DNA of 64,000 nucleotides from Syngnathus acus (Eukaryota > Chordata > Actinopteri > Syngnathiformes > Syngnathidae): positions 20,745,508-20,809,507 of the forward strand of contig NC_051089.1 in assembly GCF_901709675.1 (NCBI RefSeq). The letters run 5' to 3'. The notes below the pieces were generated by a model. That model did no database searches and had not been told where the DNA came from. It saw only the letters and a list, made by a program, of their open reading frames with translations. How positions within the stretch are numbered: the stretch's first letter is position 1; each line of letters opens with the position of its first letter. This document shows, in pieces, positions 43,201 to 53,405 of this stretch. The position numbers and the translations under genes were made by a program.

Positions 43201-46200
43201 GCTTCCATGTGAAGTCCAACCAAGCCAATCATTCACACACACATAACAGATTTCTGAAATATGGCTACTTGTGGGGCCCTCCGTATGGCTCTAAGCTTGT
43301 CTTGGTTATTCCAACCGAGGCAATCATTCACACACACATAATAGATTTTTGAAATATGGCTACTTGTGGGGCCCTCCGTATGGATCGAAGGTTGTCTTAT
43401 GTTTTCACATCATACTTTTGGTTACGGACATTATGGAGGCTTATTATATTACAGCTATAGTTCCACACATCCTCAGCAGCTAAACGGCTAAAGTGTCACG
43501 CTGAATGATGCTCCACTACATCCATAAAGATGCTGTTATAGGACCTGATGAGACTTCCAGAACTGACTGGAACACTTTAGTTAGGAGGGCTTGTTGGGTT
43601 TTGGGGACTAACTTCACATGATTTAACTATACAGGTCTGGAGTCTGTCATTTGTGGTGTCTGTATGATGTTGGTAAGTTATTTGTGGTTTCAATTCCAGG
43701 TGACAGGCTCTCAGGCTCCGGTTGATGGTGGGCAGCTTGAACCAGACAGAAGTTTGCAGGACTCTTACCCTGATGATAGCATCAAACAACATGCCAGCCT
43801 ACAGGTAACATTCAGTTAGACTTTGTTGTAAGAAATAAACCTTGTAGACCTTTTCTTGTTCTCTTAGTTTACAGCTTTTAGTTGGAAAGCTGTTCTTTCG
43901 TCAGAAGTACCTTAAACAGCATGCAGCCAACCATTGGATCAAACGGTTTTAGTGATTCTCCTCATGGAGCCCAAACGAACCAGTTGCACACACACCTATA
44001 GATGGGATTGTTGAAACATGCTTCCATGTGAAGTCCAACCAAGCCAATCATTCACACACACATAACAGATTTCTGAAATATGGCTACTTGTGGGGCCCTC
44101 CGTATGGCTCTAAGCTTGTCTTGGTTATTCCAACCGAGGCAATCATTCACACACACATAATAGATTTTTGAAATATGGCTACTTGTGGGGCCCTCCGTAT
44201 GGATCGAAGGTTGTCTTATGTTTTTACATCATACTTTTGGTTATGGACATTATGGAGGCTGATTATATTACAGCTATAGTTCCACACATCCTCAGCAGCT
44301 AAACGGCTAAAGTGTCACGCTGAATGATGCTCCACTACATCCATAAAGATGCTGTTATAGGACCTGATGAGACTTCCAGAACTGACTGGAACACTTTAGT
44401 TAGGAGGGCTTGTTTGGTTTTGGGGACTAACTTCGCATGATTTAACTATACAGGTCTGGAGTCTGTCATTTGTGGTGTCTGTATGATGTTGGTAAGTTAT
44501 TTGTGGTTTCAATTCCAGGTGACAGGCTCTCAGGCTCCGGTTGATGGTGGGCAGCTTGAACCAGACAGAAGTTTGCAGGACTCTTACCGTGATGATAGCA
44601 TCAAACAACATGCCAGCCTACAGGTAACATTCAGTTAGACTTTGTTGTAAGAAATAAACCTTGTAGACCTTTTCTTGTTCTCTTAGTTTACAGCTTTTAG
44701 TTGGAAAGCTGTTCTTTCGTCAGAAGGGTACCTTAAACAGCATGCAGCCAACCATTGGATCAAACGGTTTTAGTGGTTCTCCTCATGGAGCCCAAACGAA
44801 CCAGTGGCACACACACACCTATAGATGGAATTGTTGAAACATGCTTCCATGTGAAGTCCAACCAAGCCAATCATTCACACACACATAATAACAGATTTGT
44901 GAAATATGGCTACTTGTGGGGCCCTCCGTATGGCTCTAAGCTTGTCTTGGTTATTCCAACCGAGGCAATCATTCACACACACATAATAGATTTTTGAAAT
45001 ATGGCTACTTGTGGGGCCCTCCGTATGGATCGAAGGTTGTCTTATGTTTTTACATCATACTTTTGGTTACGGACATTATGGAGGCTGATTATATTGCAGC
45101 TATAGTTCCACACATCCTCAGCAGCTAAACGGCTAAAGTGTCACGCTGAATGATGCGCCACTACATCCATAAAGATGCTGTTATAGGACCTGATGAGACT
45201 TCCAGAACTGACTGGAACACTTTAGTTAGAAGGGCTTGTTTGGTTTTGGCGACTAACTTCACATGATTTAACTATACAGGTCTTGAGTCTGTCATTTGTG
45301 GTGTCTGTATGATGTTGGTAAGTTATTTGTGGTTTCAATTCCAGGTGACAGGCTCTCAGGCTCCGGTTGATGGTGGGCAGCTTGAACCAGACAGAGGTTT
45401 GCAGGACTCTTACCCTGATGATAGCCTCGAACAACATGCCAGCCCACAGGTAACATTCAGTTAGACTTTGTTGGAAGAAATACACCTTGTAGACCTTTTC
45501 TTGTTCTCTTAGTTTACAGCTTTTAGTTGGAAAGCTGTTCTTTCGTCAGAAGGTACCTTAAACAGCATGCAGCCAACCATTGGATCAAACGGTTTTAGTG
45601 GTTCTCCTCATGGAGCCCAAACGAACCAGTGGCACACACACCTATAGATGGGATTGTTGAAACATGCTTCCATGTGAAGTCCAACCAAGCCAATCATTCA
45701 CACACACATGACAGATTTCTGAAATATGGCTACTTGTGGGGCCCTCCGTATGGCTCTAAGCTTGTCTTGGTTATTCCAACCGAGGCAATCATTCACACAC
45801 ACATAATAGATTTTTGAAATATGGCTACTTGTGGGGCCCTCCGTATGGATCGAAGGTTGTCTTATGTTTTTACATCATACTTTTGGTTACGGACATTATG
45901 GAGGCTGATTATATTGCAGCTATCGTTCCACACATCCTCAGCAGCTAAACGGCTAAAGTGTCACACTGAATGATGCGCCACTACATCCATAAAGATGCTG
46001 TTATAGGACCTGATGAGACTTCCAGAACTGACTGGAACACTTTAGTTAGAAGGGTTTGTTTGGTTTTGGCGACTAACTTCACATGATTTAACTATACAGG
46101 TCTTGAGTCTGTCATTTGTGGTGTCTGTATGATGTTGGTAAGTTATTTGTGGTTTCAATTCCAGGTGACAGGCTCTCAGGCTCCGGTTGATGGTGGGCAG

Positions 46201-49022
46201 CTTGAACCAGACAGAGGTTTGCAGGACTCTTACCCTGATGATAGCCTCGAACAACATGCCAGCCCACAGGTAACATTCAGTTAGACTTTGTTGTAAGAAA
46301 TACACCTTGTAGACCTTTTCTTGTTCTCTTAGTTTACAGCTTTTAGTTGGAAAGCTGTTCTTTCGTCAGAAGGTACCTTAAACAGCATGCAGCCAACCAT
46401 TGGATCAAACGGTTTTAGTGGTTCTCCTCATGGAGCCCAAACGAACCAGTGGCACACACACCTATAGATGGGATTGTTGAAACATGCTTCCATGTGAAGT
46501 CCAACCAAGCCAATCATTCACACACACATGACAGATTTCTGAAATATGGCTACTTGTGGGCCCTCCGTATGGCTCTAAGCTTGTCTTGGTTATTCCAACC
46601 GAGGCAATCATTCACACACACATAATAGATTTTTGAAATATGGCTACTTGTGGGGCCCTCCGTATGGATCGAAGGTTGTCTTATGTTTTTACATCATACT
46701 TTTGGTTACAGACATTATGGAGGCTGATTATATTACAGCTATAGTTCCACACATCCTCAGCAGCTAAACGGCTAAAGTGTCACGCTGAATGATGCTCCAC
46801 TACATCCATAAAGATGCTGTTATAGGACCTGATGAGACTTCCAGAACTGACTGGAACACTTTAGTTAGAAGGGCTTGTTTGGTTTTGGGGACTAACTTCA
46901 CATGATTTAACTATACAGGTCCTGAGATGTCATTTATGTTGTCTGTATGATGTTGGTAAGTTATTTGTGGTTTTAATTCCAGGTGACAGGCTCTCAGGCT
47001 CTTGTTGATGGTGCGCTGCTTGAACCAGCCAGAACTTTGCAGGACTCTTACCCTGATGATAGCATCAAACAGGATGCCAGCCTACAGGTAACATTCAGTT
47101 AGACTTTGTTGTAAGAAATAAACCTTGTAGAGCTTTTCTTGTTCTCTTAGTTTACAGCTTTTAGTTGGAAAGCTGTTCTTTAGTCAGAAGGTACCTTAAA
47201 CAGCATTCAGCCAACCATTGGATCACATGGTTTTAGTGGTTCTCCTCATGGAGCCTCAACAAACCAGTGGCACACACACCTATAGATGGATTGTTGAAAC
47301 ATGCGTCCATGTGTCGTTCAACTCAGAAAAAAATGGCCAAAAAGAAAGGTGAGTTTATAAAACTGCAGTTTAAGGTCAGTACTCGTTTTCAATATTGATT
47401 TTTATTTTTTTTAATTCCACCACTTTTAAATATTACAAGTCCATTACATTTATATCTGCTCCTGTCTAGTATTTACCAAAATCCAAATTTGGTTCCAACA
47501 AGATTGGTTCTACAGGACATTATTGTAATAAATAACTCCTTATGAGCACAAGTGTAGATAGTTTTTTTTTCTCTTTAGTTTGCTGTTAGAAACTGTACCC
47601 TTGATCAGTGTGTTTGCTGTCCTTTTAACATATTTTTTTCTGTACTTAAAAATCATCATTTCAGATGGGCTAATGCCAGAAGTCATAGAAGTGACCTCTT
47701 GTACCTTCACATCTCGTGGCCCAAGTAATGAAAAGTCTGCCAAAAAGAGAGGTGAGTTTGGAGTAATCCTTTTCAATATATAACTTTATCACGGTTGCTT
47801 TTAAATTGTCCAATTGTTACTACTGTATCAGTATCTAATTATCCTCACATATGCTGCTTACTAAGATTTAGATGACCCAAGCAAGATATATTAAACACCA
47901 CTTGACTTTTTTTCTTAGACATGTAAGGTCTAAACTTTTGAGTTTTGTGATAAAATGAAAATGAACCCATCCTTTCTCATGTGAGTTACAGGTCATTGCT
48001 AAACTTGATTATATGTGAGATGTTTGTTTACATCTATTTTTAAATAGAGGTAATGTACATGACACATCTACCTCAAAAGAGAGAAAAAAAATTTGCACTA
48101 GATTAACCTATTAGTGAATATGCAAATTCATACATTGACACACCAAGGCAGATACTATTCTTATACAGCTTGCATTTGTTTTTTTTACACACTATATATT
48201 TCCAAATTTATTTATATCATCTTTGTCTATGTGTAGCACGTTATCAAAGCAAATTCCCCATACATGTAAAACACTGTCTGAAAAAAGTTTTTTTCTGATT
48301 TTTATTTTTTATTTTCCCTGATTTTGCAACAACTTGTATCTGTTCTTAACGGTTTTGTCAGAGAAATGGTGCATCCCAATGTGCTGCCTGTGCAACCTCT
48401 GTAGGGGCCAGGAATTGCTTCATCTACCAGCAGTGACACTCTGGTCAAATGTAAAACTGCTTAAAAGTAGTCAAGAAAATGAGAGACCTCTTTCCCCCAC
48501 CTCCAAAACTGGGGCCATTCTAATATTGCCCTTTTGTGCATCTATTTTTAATTTTGTTAATATAAAAACAGCTGACACTGAAGACCACCTAGCAACTTAA
48601 ATGACCGGATTAATATCCCAGATAATAGCTGACATTTACTTATGTCTATTGTGGGCTCATCACCGTTGACAAAGAGAGTTGACTTTTTAAAATATCTCAT
48701 TTAAATTATTTTGTCGGACTATTGTACATAAAGTGAATGTATTCTTTATGCAGTCTTGTTCTAATTAAGTTGTCAACTAAAAAGTGCTCTTCTTATGCCC
48801 TTAGGTAAAGAAAAAGTTGTGAAAAGAAGCTGGACCCCAGAGGAATGTGCTGCAGTAAATAAACATTTAAGGAAGTATATATTGACAAATCAGGTTCCTG
48901 GTAAGTTTGACTGCGAGAGATGCATTGCTGCAGAACCACAAGCACTGAGTAACAGAGACTGGAAAGCTGTTAAGTACTTTGTCAAAAATAGAATAACCAC
49001 CATGAGGAGAAAATATGAGTGA
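37170..49022 (+). CDS. KMT5A-like SET-domain lysine methyltransferase gene with amplified 35-codon exons
   Basis: KMT5A-type enzymes add one methyl group to histone H4 lysine 20 in the nucleus; teleosts carry extra copies of unknown targets. The model has exons 37170-37285, 37507-37663, 37955-38147 (SET core), eleven 105-bp exon copies between 38793 and 47087, and exons 47327-47348, 47665-47751 and 48805-49022 (stop). All junctions are GT-AG and the phases agree throughout (1, 2, 0, then 0 for every repeat, then 1 and 1). With the ten intact repeats the protein would have about 613 residues: SET ~155, repeats 350, C-terminus ~108. Problems are the lack of an in-frame start in the first SET exon and the damaged second repeat exon. 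The gene may be active, polymorphic in repeat number, or a decaying copy. It lies head-to-head with shank2. Confidence 0.82.
37507..37663 (+). CDS. KMT5A-like exon: first half of SET domain
   Basis: Starts phase 1 and completes the G of GRGVFATQPFEQGDFILEY, the cofactor-binding start of SET, then RGQLLSVEKC and FLFDFEWQNHYW, ending two bases into a cysteine codon before gtatgt. Length and order match KMT5A. Confidence 0.92.
37955..38147 (+). CDS. KMT5A-like exon: second half of SET domain
   Basis: Begins with the last base of cysteine, giving C-IDASTEDGSLGTL as in KMT5A (CVDAT...LGRL). The cofactor-binding N-H-S motif is replaced by VNDNHKSPNC, close to the VNDDH form of fish paralogues. PHLCLFAIKNIEMGTEIDYN and YGD carry the catalytic-side tyrosine. 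It ends in REK, phase 0, at a consensus gtaagt donor. Confidence 0.93.
38793..38897 (+). CDS. Repeat exon 1 (35 codons)
   Basis: Reference form, phase 0 on both sides: VTGSQAPVDGGQLEPDR followed by SLQDSYPDDSLEQHASPQ. Acceptor ttcaattccag, donor gtaacatt. Acidic, proline- and serine-containing, no known domain. Confidence 0.88.
39615..39712 (+). pseudogene. Repeat exon 2, 7-bp deletion at the acceptor
   Basis: The GTGACAG that follows the acceptor in all other copies is missing, leaving 98 bp. Spliced at the usual AG it shifts frame and meets TAA four bases before the donor. Splicing 8 bases later, at the internal CTCTCAG (exon 39623-39712, 90 bp), would be in frame and would encode AAVDGGLLEPAR onward. 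Changes from the reference: A7, L12, A16, I28, K29, R31, L34, K35. Confidence 0.9.
40432..40536 (+). CDS. Repeat exon 3
   Basis: 105 bp, identical in protein to repeat exon 1. Confidence 0.88.
41240..41344 (+). CDS. Repeat exon 4
   Basis: 105 bp, identical in protein to repeat exon 1. Confidence 0.88.
42056..42160 (+). CDS. Repeat exon 5
   Basis: 105 bp. Differs from exon 1 at I13, I28, K29 and L34 (the SIKQHASLQ ending). Confidence 0.88.
42879..42983 (+). CDS. Repeat exon 6
   Basis: 105 bp. A7, L12, A16, I28, K29, R31, L34; the closest intact relative of the damaged exon 2. Confidence 0.88.
43700..43804 (+). CDS. Repeat exon 7
   Basis: 105 bp. I28, K29, L34 relative to exon 1. Confidence 0.88.
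44519..44623 (+). CDS. Repeat exon 8
   Basis: 105 bp. R24 in place of the otherwise constant proline of SYPDD, plus I28, K29, L34. Confidence 0.88.
45345..45449 (+). CDS. Repeat exon 9
   Basis: 105 bp. G18; otherwise as exon 1. Confidence 0.88.
46165..46269 (+). CDS. Repeat exon 10
   Basis: 105 bp. Identical in protein to exon 9 (G18), consistent with duplication of one unit. Confidence 0.88.
46983..47087 (+). CDS. Repeat exon 11, most diverged copy
   Basis: 105 bp. L7, A11, L12, A16, T18, I28, K29, D31, L34. As the last unit it is probably closest to the ancestral edge copy and less affected by exchange. Confidence 0.88.
47327..47348 (+). CDS. KMT5A-like micro-exon after the array
   Basis: 22 bp between ttcaactcag and gtgagt, coding KKMAKKK plus one base. 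The phases on both sides fit the neighbouring exons, which supports a real micro-exon. Confidence 0.68.
47665..47751 (+). CDS. KMT5A-like exon, linker
   Basis: 87 bp from catttcag to gtgagt, phase 1 to phase 1: (D)GLMPEVIEVTSCTFTSRG then PSNEKSAKKR. It ends in the same KK-basic style as the micro-exon. No known domain. Confidence 0.75.
48805..49022 (+). CDS. KMT5A-like terminal exon, C-terminal module
   Basis: From acceptor cccttag to TGA at 49020-49022: GKEKVVKRSWTPEECAAVNK, then HLRKYILTNQVPGKFDCERC, AEPQALSNRDWKAVKYFV and KNRITTMRRKYE. Modules of this WTPEE...VPGK.DCERC...NRDWKA...KNRIT form recur at the C-termini of many predicted teleost proteins; their function is unknown to me. A spaced C-x2-C pair is visible. 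Confidence 0.85.
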
Positions 49023-49124
49023 AAGAGCTTCCCTTAACAGAGGTAGAAACACATGGCTGGTCCTGTTTCACCATTTGTTCACTATTTGTCATGTGTGTAT
49101 AGGTGGACCTCTTAAGGTTGAAAT

Positions 49125-49130
49125 ATTAAA
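49125..49130 (+). terminator. Candidate polyadenylation signal of the KMT5A-like gene
   Basis: ATTAAA lies 103 bases after the stop codon. No AATAAA is nearer. Confidence 0.4.
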
Positions 49131-49393
49131 AGCGAGCCCCATAACTGACTAAAAATCTCATGTGTGTAAAGGTGGACCCCGCAAAGCCTGAAGGTTAGAA
49201 ACAGGCCCCACATGTGACTGAAAAACTGACATGTAAAAAAAAGTTTTGAATTGTGTTTATTGAAAGTGATTTTTAGTAACAAGATTTTTTTTGGGACTTG
49301 CCTGATTTTTTTCATAGTTCTTGGACCACTAGAAAGGGTGGACCCCACAACTCAGTAAAGTACTTTGGGTCCTGCAGATGCAGGTTAACAAGG

Positions 49394-49395
<2 letters not shown>
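49131..49395. other. No gene seen
   Basis: Contains three spaced 'ggtggaccc' words (about 49103, 49171, 49338) that suggest an old short repeat, plus AT-rich sequence. Confidence 0.45.

Positions 49396-49458
<63 letters not shown>
49396..49458. repeat. (TG)n microsatellite, about 31 repeats
   Basis: Uninterrupted TG tract. Confidence 0.97.
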
Positions 49459-49463
<5 letters not shown>

Positions 49464-49464
49464 A

Positions 49465-49919
49465 CAGGGGAAACCCTGGACAGCGCATCCCTCTCGTCCG
49501 GTCAGACGACATTAACGATGAGTGCCCGCAACTCCTCCCAGCTTGTTCGCAACGCTATATAAACCTCGCACACCCAGCCCTCTGTCAGGTCGTCCATGTT
49601 GTTATCCCGACCTATCTGTTGCCTGCCTTCCCCAAACTGACTCGCATTGCGGACCAAGCCCATTTACCTGTTGCTTGATCCGTGTATGACTTCTGCTTGG
49701 CCTGACCCTTTGCCCGTTATTTGACCAAGAGTTCTGCCTATGCCCTACCTGCTTTGTGTTTTGCTTCATTCTCTGCCTGTCCCCGACCACGAGCCTGCTT
49801 TGCCCTTGCCAGCTTCGCTGACGCATCTGCTTCACTACATTGCCTGTAATCCCCTTTCTCTCCTATACAATAAACAAGAGTACTGTGACACATTTGGTTG
49901 TCCTGTCTGTCCCGTCACA
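49465..49919 (+). mobile_element. LTR-like sequence, plus orientation
   Basis: It has a TATA box TATATAAA at 49556-49563, AATAAA at 49868-49873 and ends ...CCGTCACA, the layout of an LTR. GTCAGG at 49584 lies 28 bases after the TATA box, as in the self-priming LTRs elsewhere in the window. No start or target duplication can be fixed because a microsatellite abuts it. Confidence 0.5.
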
Positions 49920-50757
49920 CAGGCACACGCTTGATCAAGAAGCACACACACAATCACCACAATCGACCTGAAATCTATCGCGATAAGTAATCAAGCCCAG
50001 GCTTAATTAGGCTGATGTTAAAATCTTCGAAGTGACAGTTCTGAGAGATTTATTGTCCAGGCCAAGTTGCCAGGTCAGTTGCATAGCACCTGGGAATTGA
50101 CACAAAGTTATTGAAGAGGATAAAACCAAGGCAGCGCACAACAGTTTAGTGGTAATAGGTGTAGGAAAAGGAAAAAGAAGAAGGGGGCCCTCTTTAGAAC
50201 TCGGAAAACAATTTAATTGTATTCTGAGTCAAGTGTCAAAATAGTCACACTGAGGTAAGACCTCAGTCAAGGCTTGAACATTTGTCCCACATTGCCAGTA
50301 CCGTTTGGCAAAGCTTCTCAATCTTGAGAAAACAATGAATGGTAACAAAAAGCACATCAGGACACAAGTAAAAAAAGGAAGAGTTTGCACACCTGTGTGA
50401 ACACATGAGATTAAAATGAGAGAAAAGAGAAACCTCTTCTTGTCATCGTTAATCGTTTTTGTTCCAGCTAGAGTGAGAATGCTTGTTGATACATGGAAGT
50501 GCACTTTTTTCTTGACTAGGCTTTCAACAAATTGTCTAACCTTGAAATTGCACAGACCCAGCAGCGAATGCGAAACCCCATGACATATTTTAGTTAATTG
50601 GTGGTTGCCTTTCATTTATTTATCTGCACTTTGCAATTGTCATTCCAGAGTGTAAATGTCAGTGAATGTCAAGACATTTCCAAAGTGTTTTTGCTTACAG
50701 TGTAAACATTTTGACCATCTCATATTAAGCCTGCATTATTCAGTGGTAGGTTTTAGG
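49920..50757. other. No gene seen
   Basis: Mixed sequence without recognisable domains or element ends. Confidence 0.5.
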
Positions 50758-50762
50758 GGTCT

Positions 50763-51202
50763 TGTCAGGCTTCGGAGCGTGGAAAATGGAGCAAGGCGAC
50801 CAAGTGCAGTTTGGACCAGGGTTTATTGAAGCAAACTCAAAAAGACTCGGCAAACTGACATAACTCACTAACAAAACCTAACAACAAGACTGACCGAAAA
50901 AGACGTGAAACAAAAAGACAGGGTGACATTACCAAAGACCGGAACCAAAAAGACATCATGACATTAACACAACAATAACTAGACTGACTGACCAGGACGT
51001 GAGACAAGAAAACAACAGAACCTGACGACAACACAATGATCCGACGGTGAGCGAGGGGCAGACAGGACTTAAATACAAAACACGAAACACGAGGCAGGTG
51101 ACCGCGGTTACATTGATTGCGGTGACACAGGAAGGAAGGGGCGACGCGAACAGAAACTATGACAACCTAGACACATAGCAAAACTGGGGACGAGACATGA
51201 CA
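50763..51202 (-). mobile_element. Solo LTR, minus orientation
   Basis: A 440-bp block with plus-strand ends TGTCAGGC and CATGACA is flanked by a perfect 5-bp duplication GGTCT (50758-50762 and 51203-51207). 'tggaccagggtttattgaag' is the reversed polyadenylation region shared with 2068-2457 and 5115-5527. Confidence 0.9.
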
Positions 51203-51207
51203 GGTCT

Positions 51208-52009
51208 ACTAACATGTTATTTGTGTTTGTTTGTTCATTTGTTCAAAAGCTCTCAATTCATGTTCTATCAATGTTTTTTCATCCAAAAATGTACCACTCA
51301 CTGCTTAATTATGTCATTGTCCTAGTATTTGTTTGAGTTTCCTGTTGTATTTATAATTTAATTTCTCAAGACTATTAAAATATCAAAAGCCAGCTCTATG
51401 TTAATTATTATATATTGTTTGTTTCTTGAGACTCCAAACAGTGGTGGTATTTTAAAGCAATTTAATGAATCTCATATACATACCAATTAATAGCCAACGA
51501 ATTGTATTTGATTCCCTCTTAATTTAACGGCAAGATGACTATGTCTGAAAAGCTGAGTGACAGGCATAATCACCAAGCCATTCATGGTGTGCTGTATTGT
51601 CCTTTTTTTAAACTTTGGTTTTATGCACCACACCGCTTTATTTATATCATCGTGTGTCAGGGAAATAATTTATCCTCCCCAATGGGAACTATTTTTGTTG
51701 GTATGGTAAAGTGCTTGTTCACCAATATGTCTGCCAGCTAGATTATGATATATACTGTATCTTTACTTCACTACAAATCTCGCCATTTACCCCTGGGGTG
51801 AATCAATCCGTTGTAGTGAGAACTCAAAACACAAGTAGGAACTTGATCTTCAAAACATTATTATTATTAGGGATATTCATGACCCCTGGTGTCAATTTAA
51901 GTAGGAACATGATCTACTAGACATAATTTTTATTAGGTATAATCATGTCATCATGAATCTTCAATGCCAAAATTAATTTGGACATTAATATTAATATAAC
52001 CTTCCTGTG
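51208..52009. other. No gene seen
   Basis: AT-rich; 'acccctggggtgaatcaat' and 'acccctggtgtcaattta' at 51790-51900 are faint echoes of one another. No coding content. Confidence 0.45.
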
Positions 52010-52795
52010 GGCTAACCACCAATTGGAGGGGCCAAAGGGGTCTGGTGTCCTGTGAGCTGGGCAGGTGCCAAAGTTGGGCACCTTGGTGGCCTGATCCTCA
52101 GCTACAGAAGCTAGCTTTAGGGACATCAAATGTTACCGCTTCAGGACCTCTCAGGGAACTACCTCGAGCTGATGTGCGAGGCAGAGAAGTTCCGACTGGT
52201 AGTTGAACTTTCCTCCAGACATATATTGGGTTCTGATACACCAGTCCTCTCGAGGGGGATTGGACACTCGGGACATTGACAAGTGGATCGCTGCAAAGCT
52301 TGCTATGGTACAGACTCTGTATTAGTCTATCGTGGCAAAGGAGCTGAGCCAAAAGGTGAACCTATTGATTTACCTGGCGATCAACTTTGTTACCCTCGCC
52401 TATTGTCACGAGCTGTAGATCGTGGCCAAAATGAGTTTCCTCCTCAGGGTGTCCAGGTTGTCCCTTAGAGTTCGGGTGAGAAGCTCATTCATCCGGGATG
52501 AGATGGAGTCCAGCCACTGCTCCTCCACAATGAGAGGAACCAATTGAGGTGGCTTGGTGACATCTTGTTAGGTTGCCTCTTGGATGTCTTCCTGGGGTTC
52601 TGGGTATGTCCTTTCAGAAGCCCCAGAGATGACCCGAGACATACTGGAGAGACGCTATCTCCTGGCTACACCTTGGGATCCCCCCGGAGGAGTTAGAAGA
52701 ATTGGCTGGCAAGAGGGATGTCTGGGCTTCCCTGCTAAAACTGTTGCTCTTGCGACCCGACACAAATAAGCGGTAGAAAATGGATGAATTGATAT
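52010..52795 (+). mobile_element. Internally deleted APE-type LINE, same family as 1-880
   Basis: Bases 52020-52270 match the 5' part of the family ('tggaggggccaaaggggtct', 'cgaggcagagaagttccgac'). From about 52280 the sequence jumps to the C-terminal reverse transcriptase end (IDLPGDQLCYPRLLSRAVDR, GQNEFPPQGVQVVP) and runs to the 3' end 'aagcggtagaaaatggatga'. The middle of the element is missing. Confidence 0.75.
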
Positions 52796-53049
52796 TAAAC
52801 TACTAACTATCATTGCTTTGTTATCGGAGTAAATAAAAATTGCTTCTTACAAAACTTTATTATATATAGTATGATATTCATATCGTACACAAAAAACAGA
52901 GTGTCGGTGATCTAGGTGATCCAAAAAGAGACATGGTGCGTCAGTGCACCAGGCAGTCCAGATGGAAACAGTTCAAGCACGAGCTGTTACAATACACATT
53001 GAACAATGATTGGTGCATGAATGGGTGAATACGAGACCAATGATTTGAG
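52796..53049. other. No gene seen
   Basis: AT-rich spacer without recognisable content. Confidence 0.5.
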
Positions 53050-53405
53050 TACAGCGGCAGGGTGGAGAACTGCTTAGCACGTCTTCACAGTTCAGAGACA
53101 CAGGGTTTGATTCTGGCTTTGGTCTTCCTGTGTGGAGTTTCCATGTTCTCCCTGTGCCCTTCTCCAGGTACTCTGGTTTCCTCCCACATTCCAAAGACAT
53201 GAATATTAGGTTAATTAGGCACTCTAAATTGTCCTTAGGTGTGTTTGTAAGTAGGAATGCTTGTTTGTCTGTGTGCCCTACGACTAGCTGGTGAGTCCTG
53301 CGATTGGTTGCTTGTACCCTGCCTACTGCCTAAAGTTAAGTAGGATAGGCTCTAGCCCGCAACCATTGTGAGGATAAGTGGTTCAGAAAATGGATGGATG
53401 GATAA
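53050..53405 (+). repeat. Fish interspersed repeat ('ggcagggtggagaactg...aaaatggatggatgga')
   Basis: Holds 'tgtgtggagtttccatgttc', 'ggtttcctcccacattccaa' and ends in a (GGAT)n tail at about 53390-53403. Same family as 55715-55960 and 4503-4680. Confidence 0.65.

Larger units (their letters stand above)
38254..47310 (+). repeat. Tandem array of eleven ~820-bp units, each carrying one 105-bp exon
   Basis: Units start (gtggcacacacac) at 38254, 39076, 39893, 40701, 41524, 42341, 43164, 43983, 44804, 45629 and 46449, with a partial twelfth at 47268. Spacings are 808-825 bp. Introns are as similar as exons, so the copies are recent or homogenised. Each unit also holds a ~107-bp internal duplication ('aaatatggctacttgtgggg' twice). 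The left edge is a fusion of exon sequence ('tctcaggctccgg') directly to a unit start; the right edge stops after 'catgcgtccatgtg'. Confidence 0.97.

Noticed and set aside
38670-46305. Minus-strand 70-90 codon frames repeated across the array
   Set aside because: They are antisense shadows of the 105-bp exons, which have matching splice sites and phases on the plus strand.
38254-46700. A ~63-codon open frame (starting V/M-AHTPIDGIVETCF) present in most repeat units
   Set aside because: It lies in the intron part of each unit; its recurrence follows from the high identity of the units. Units 6 and 11 carry 2-base and 1-base indels that break it, and there is no start context or known domain.
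38254-47310. CRISPR-like array of regularly spaced repeats
   Set aside because: The unit is ~820 bp with exon and intron content and vertebrate splice sites; it is a eukaryotic tandem duplication, not a CRISPR array.
48334-48600. Candidate exon after a ttttgtcag acceptor between the last two exons of the methyltransferase gene
   Set aside because: The phases of the exons at 47751 and 48805 already fit each other; this segment would add stops and has no donor or conserved content.
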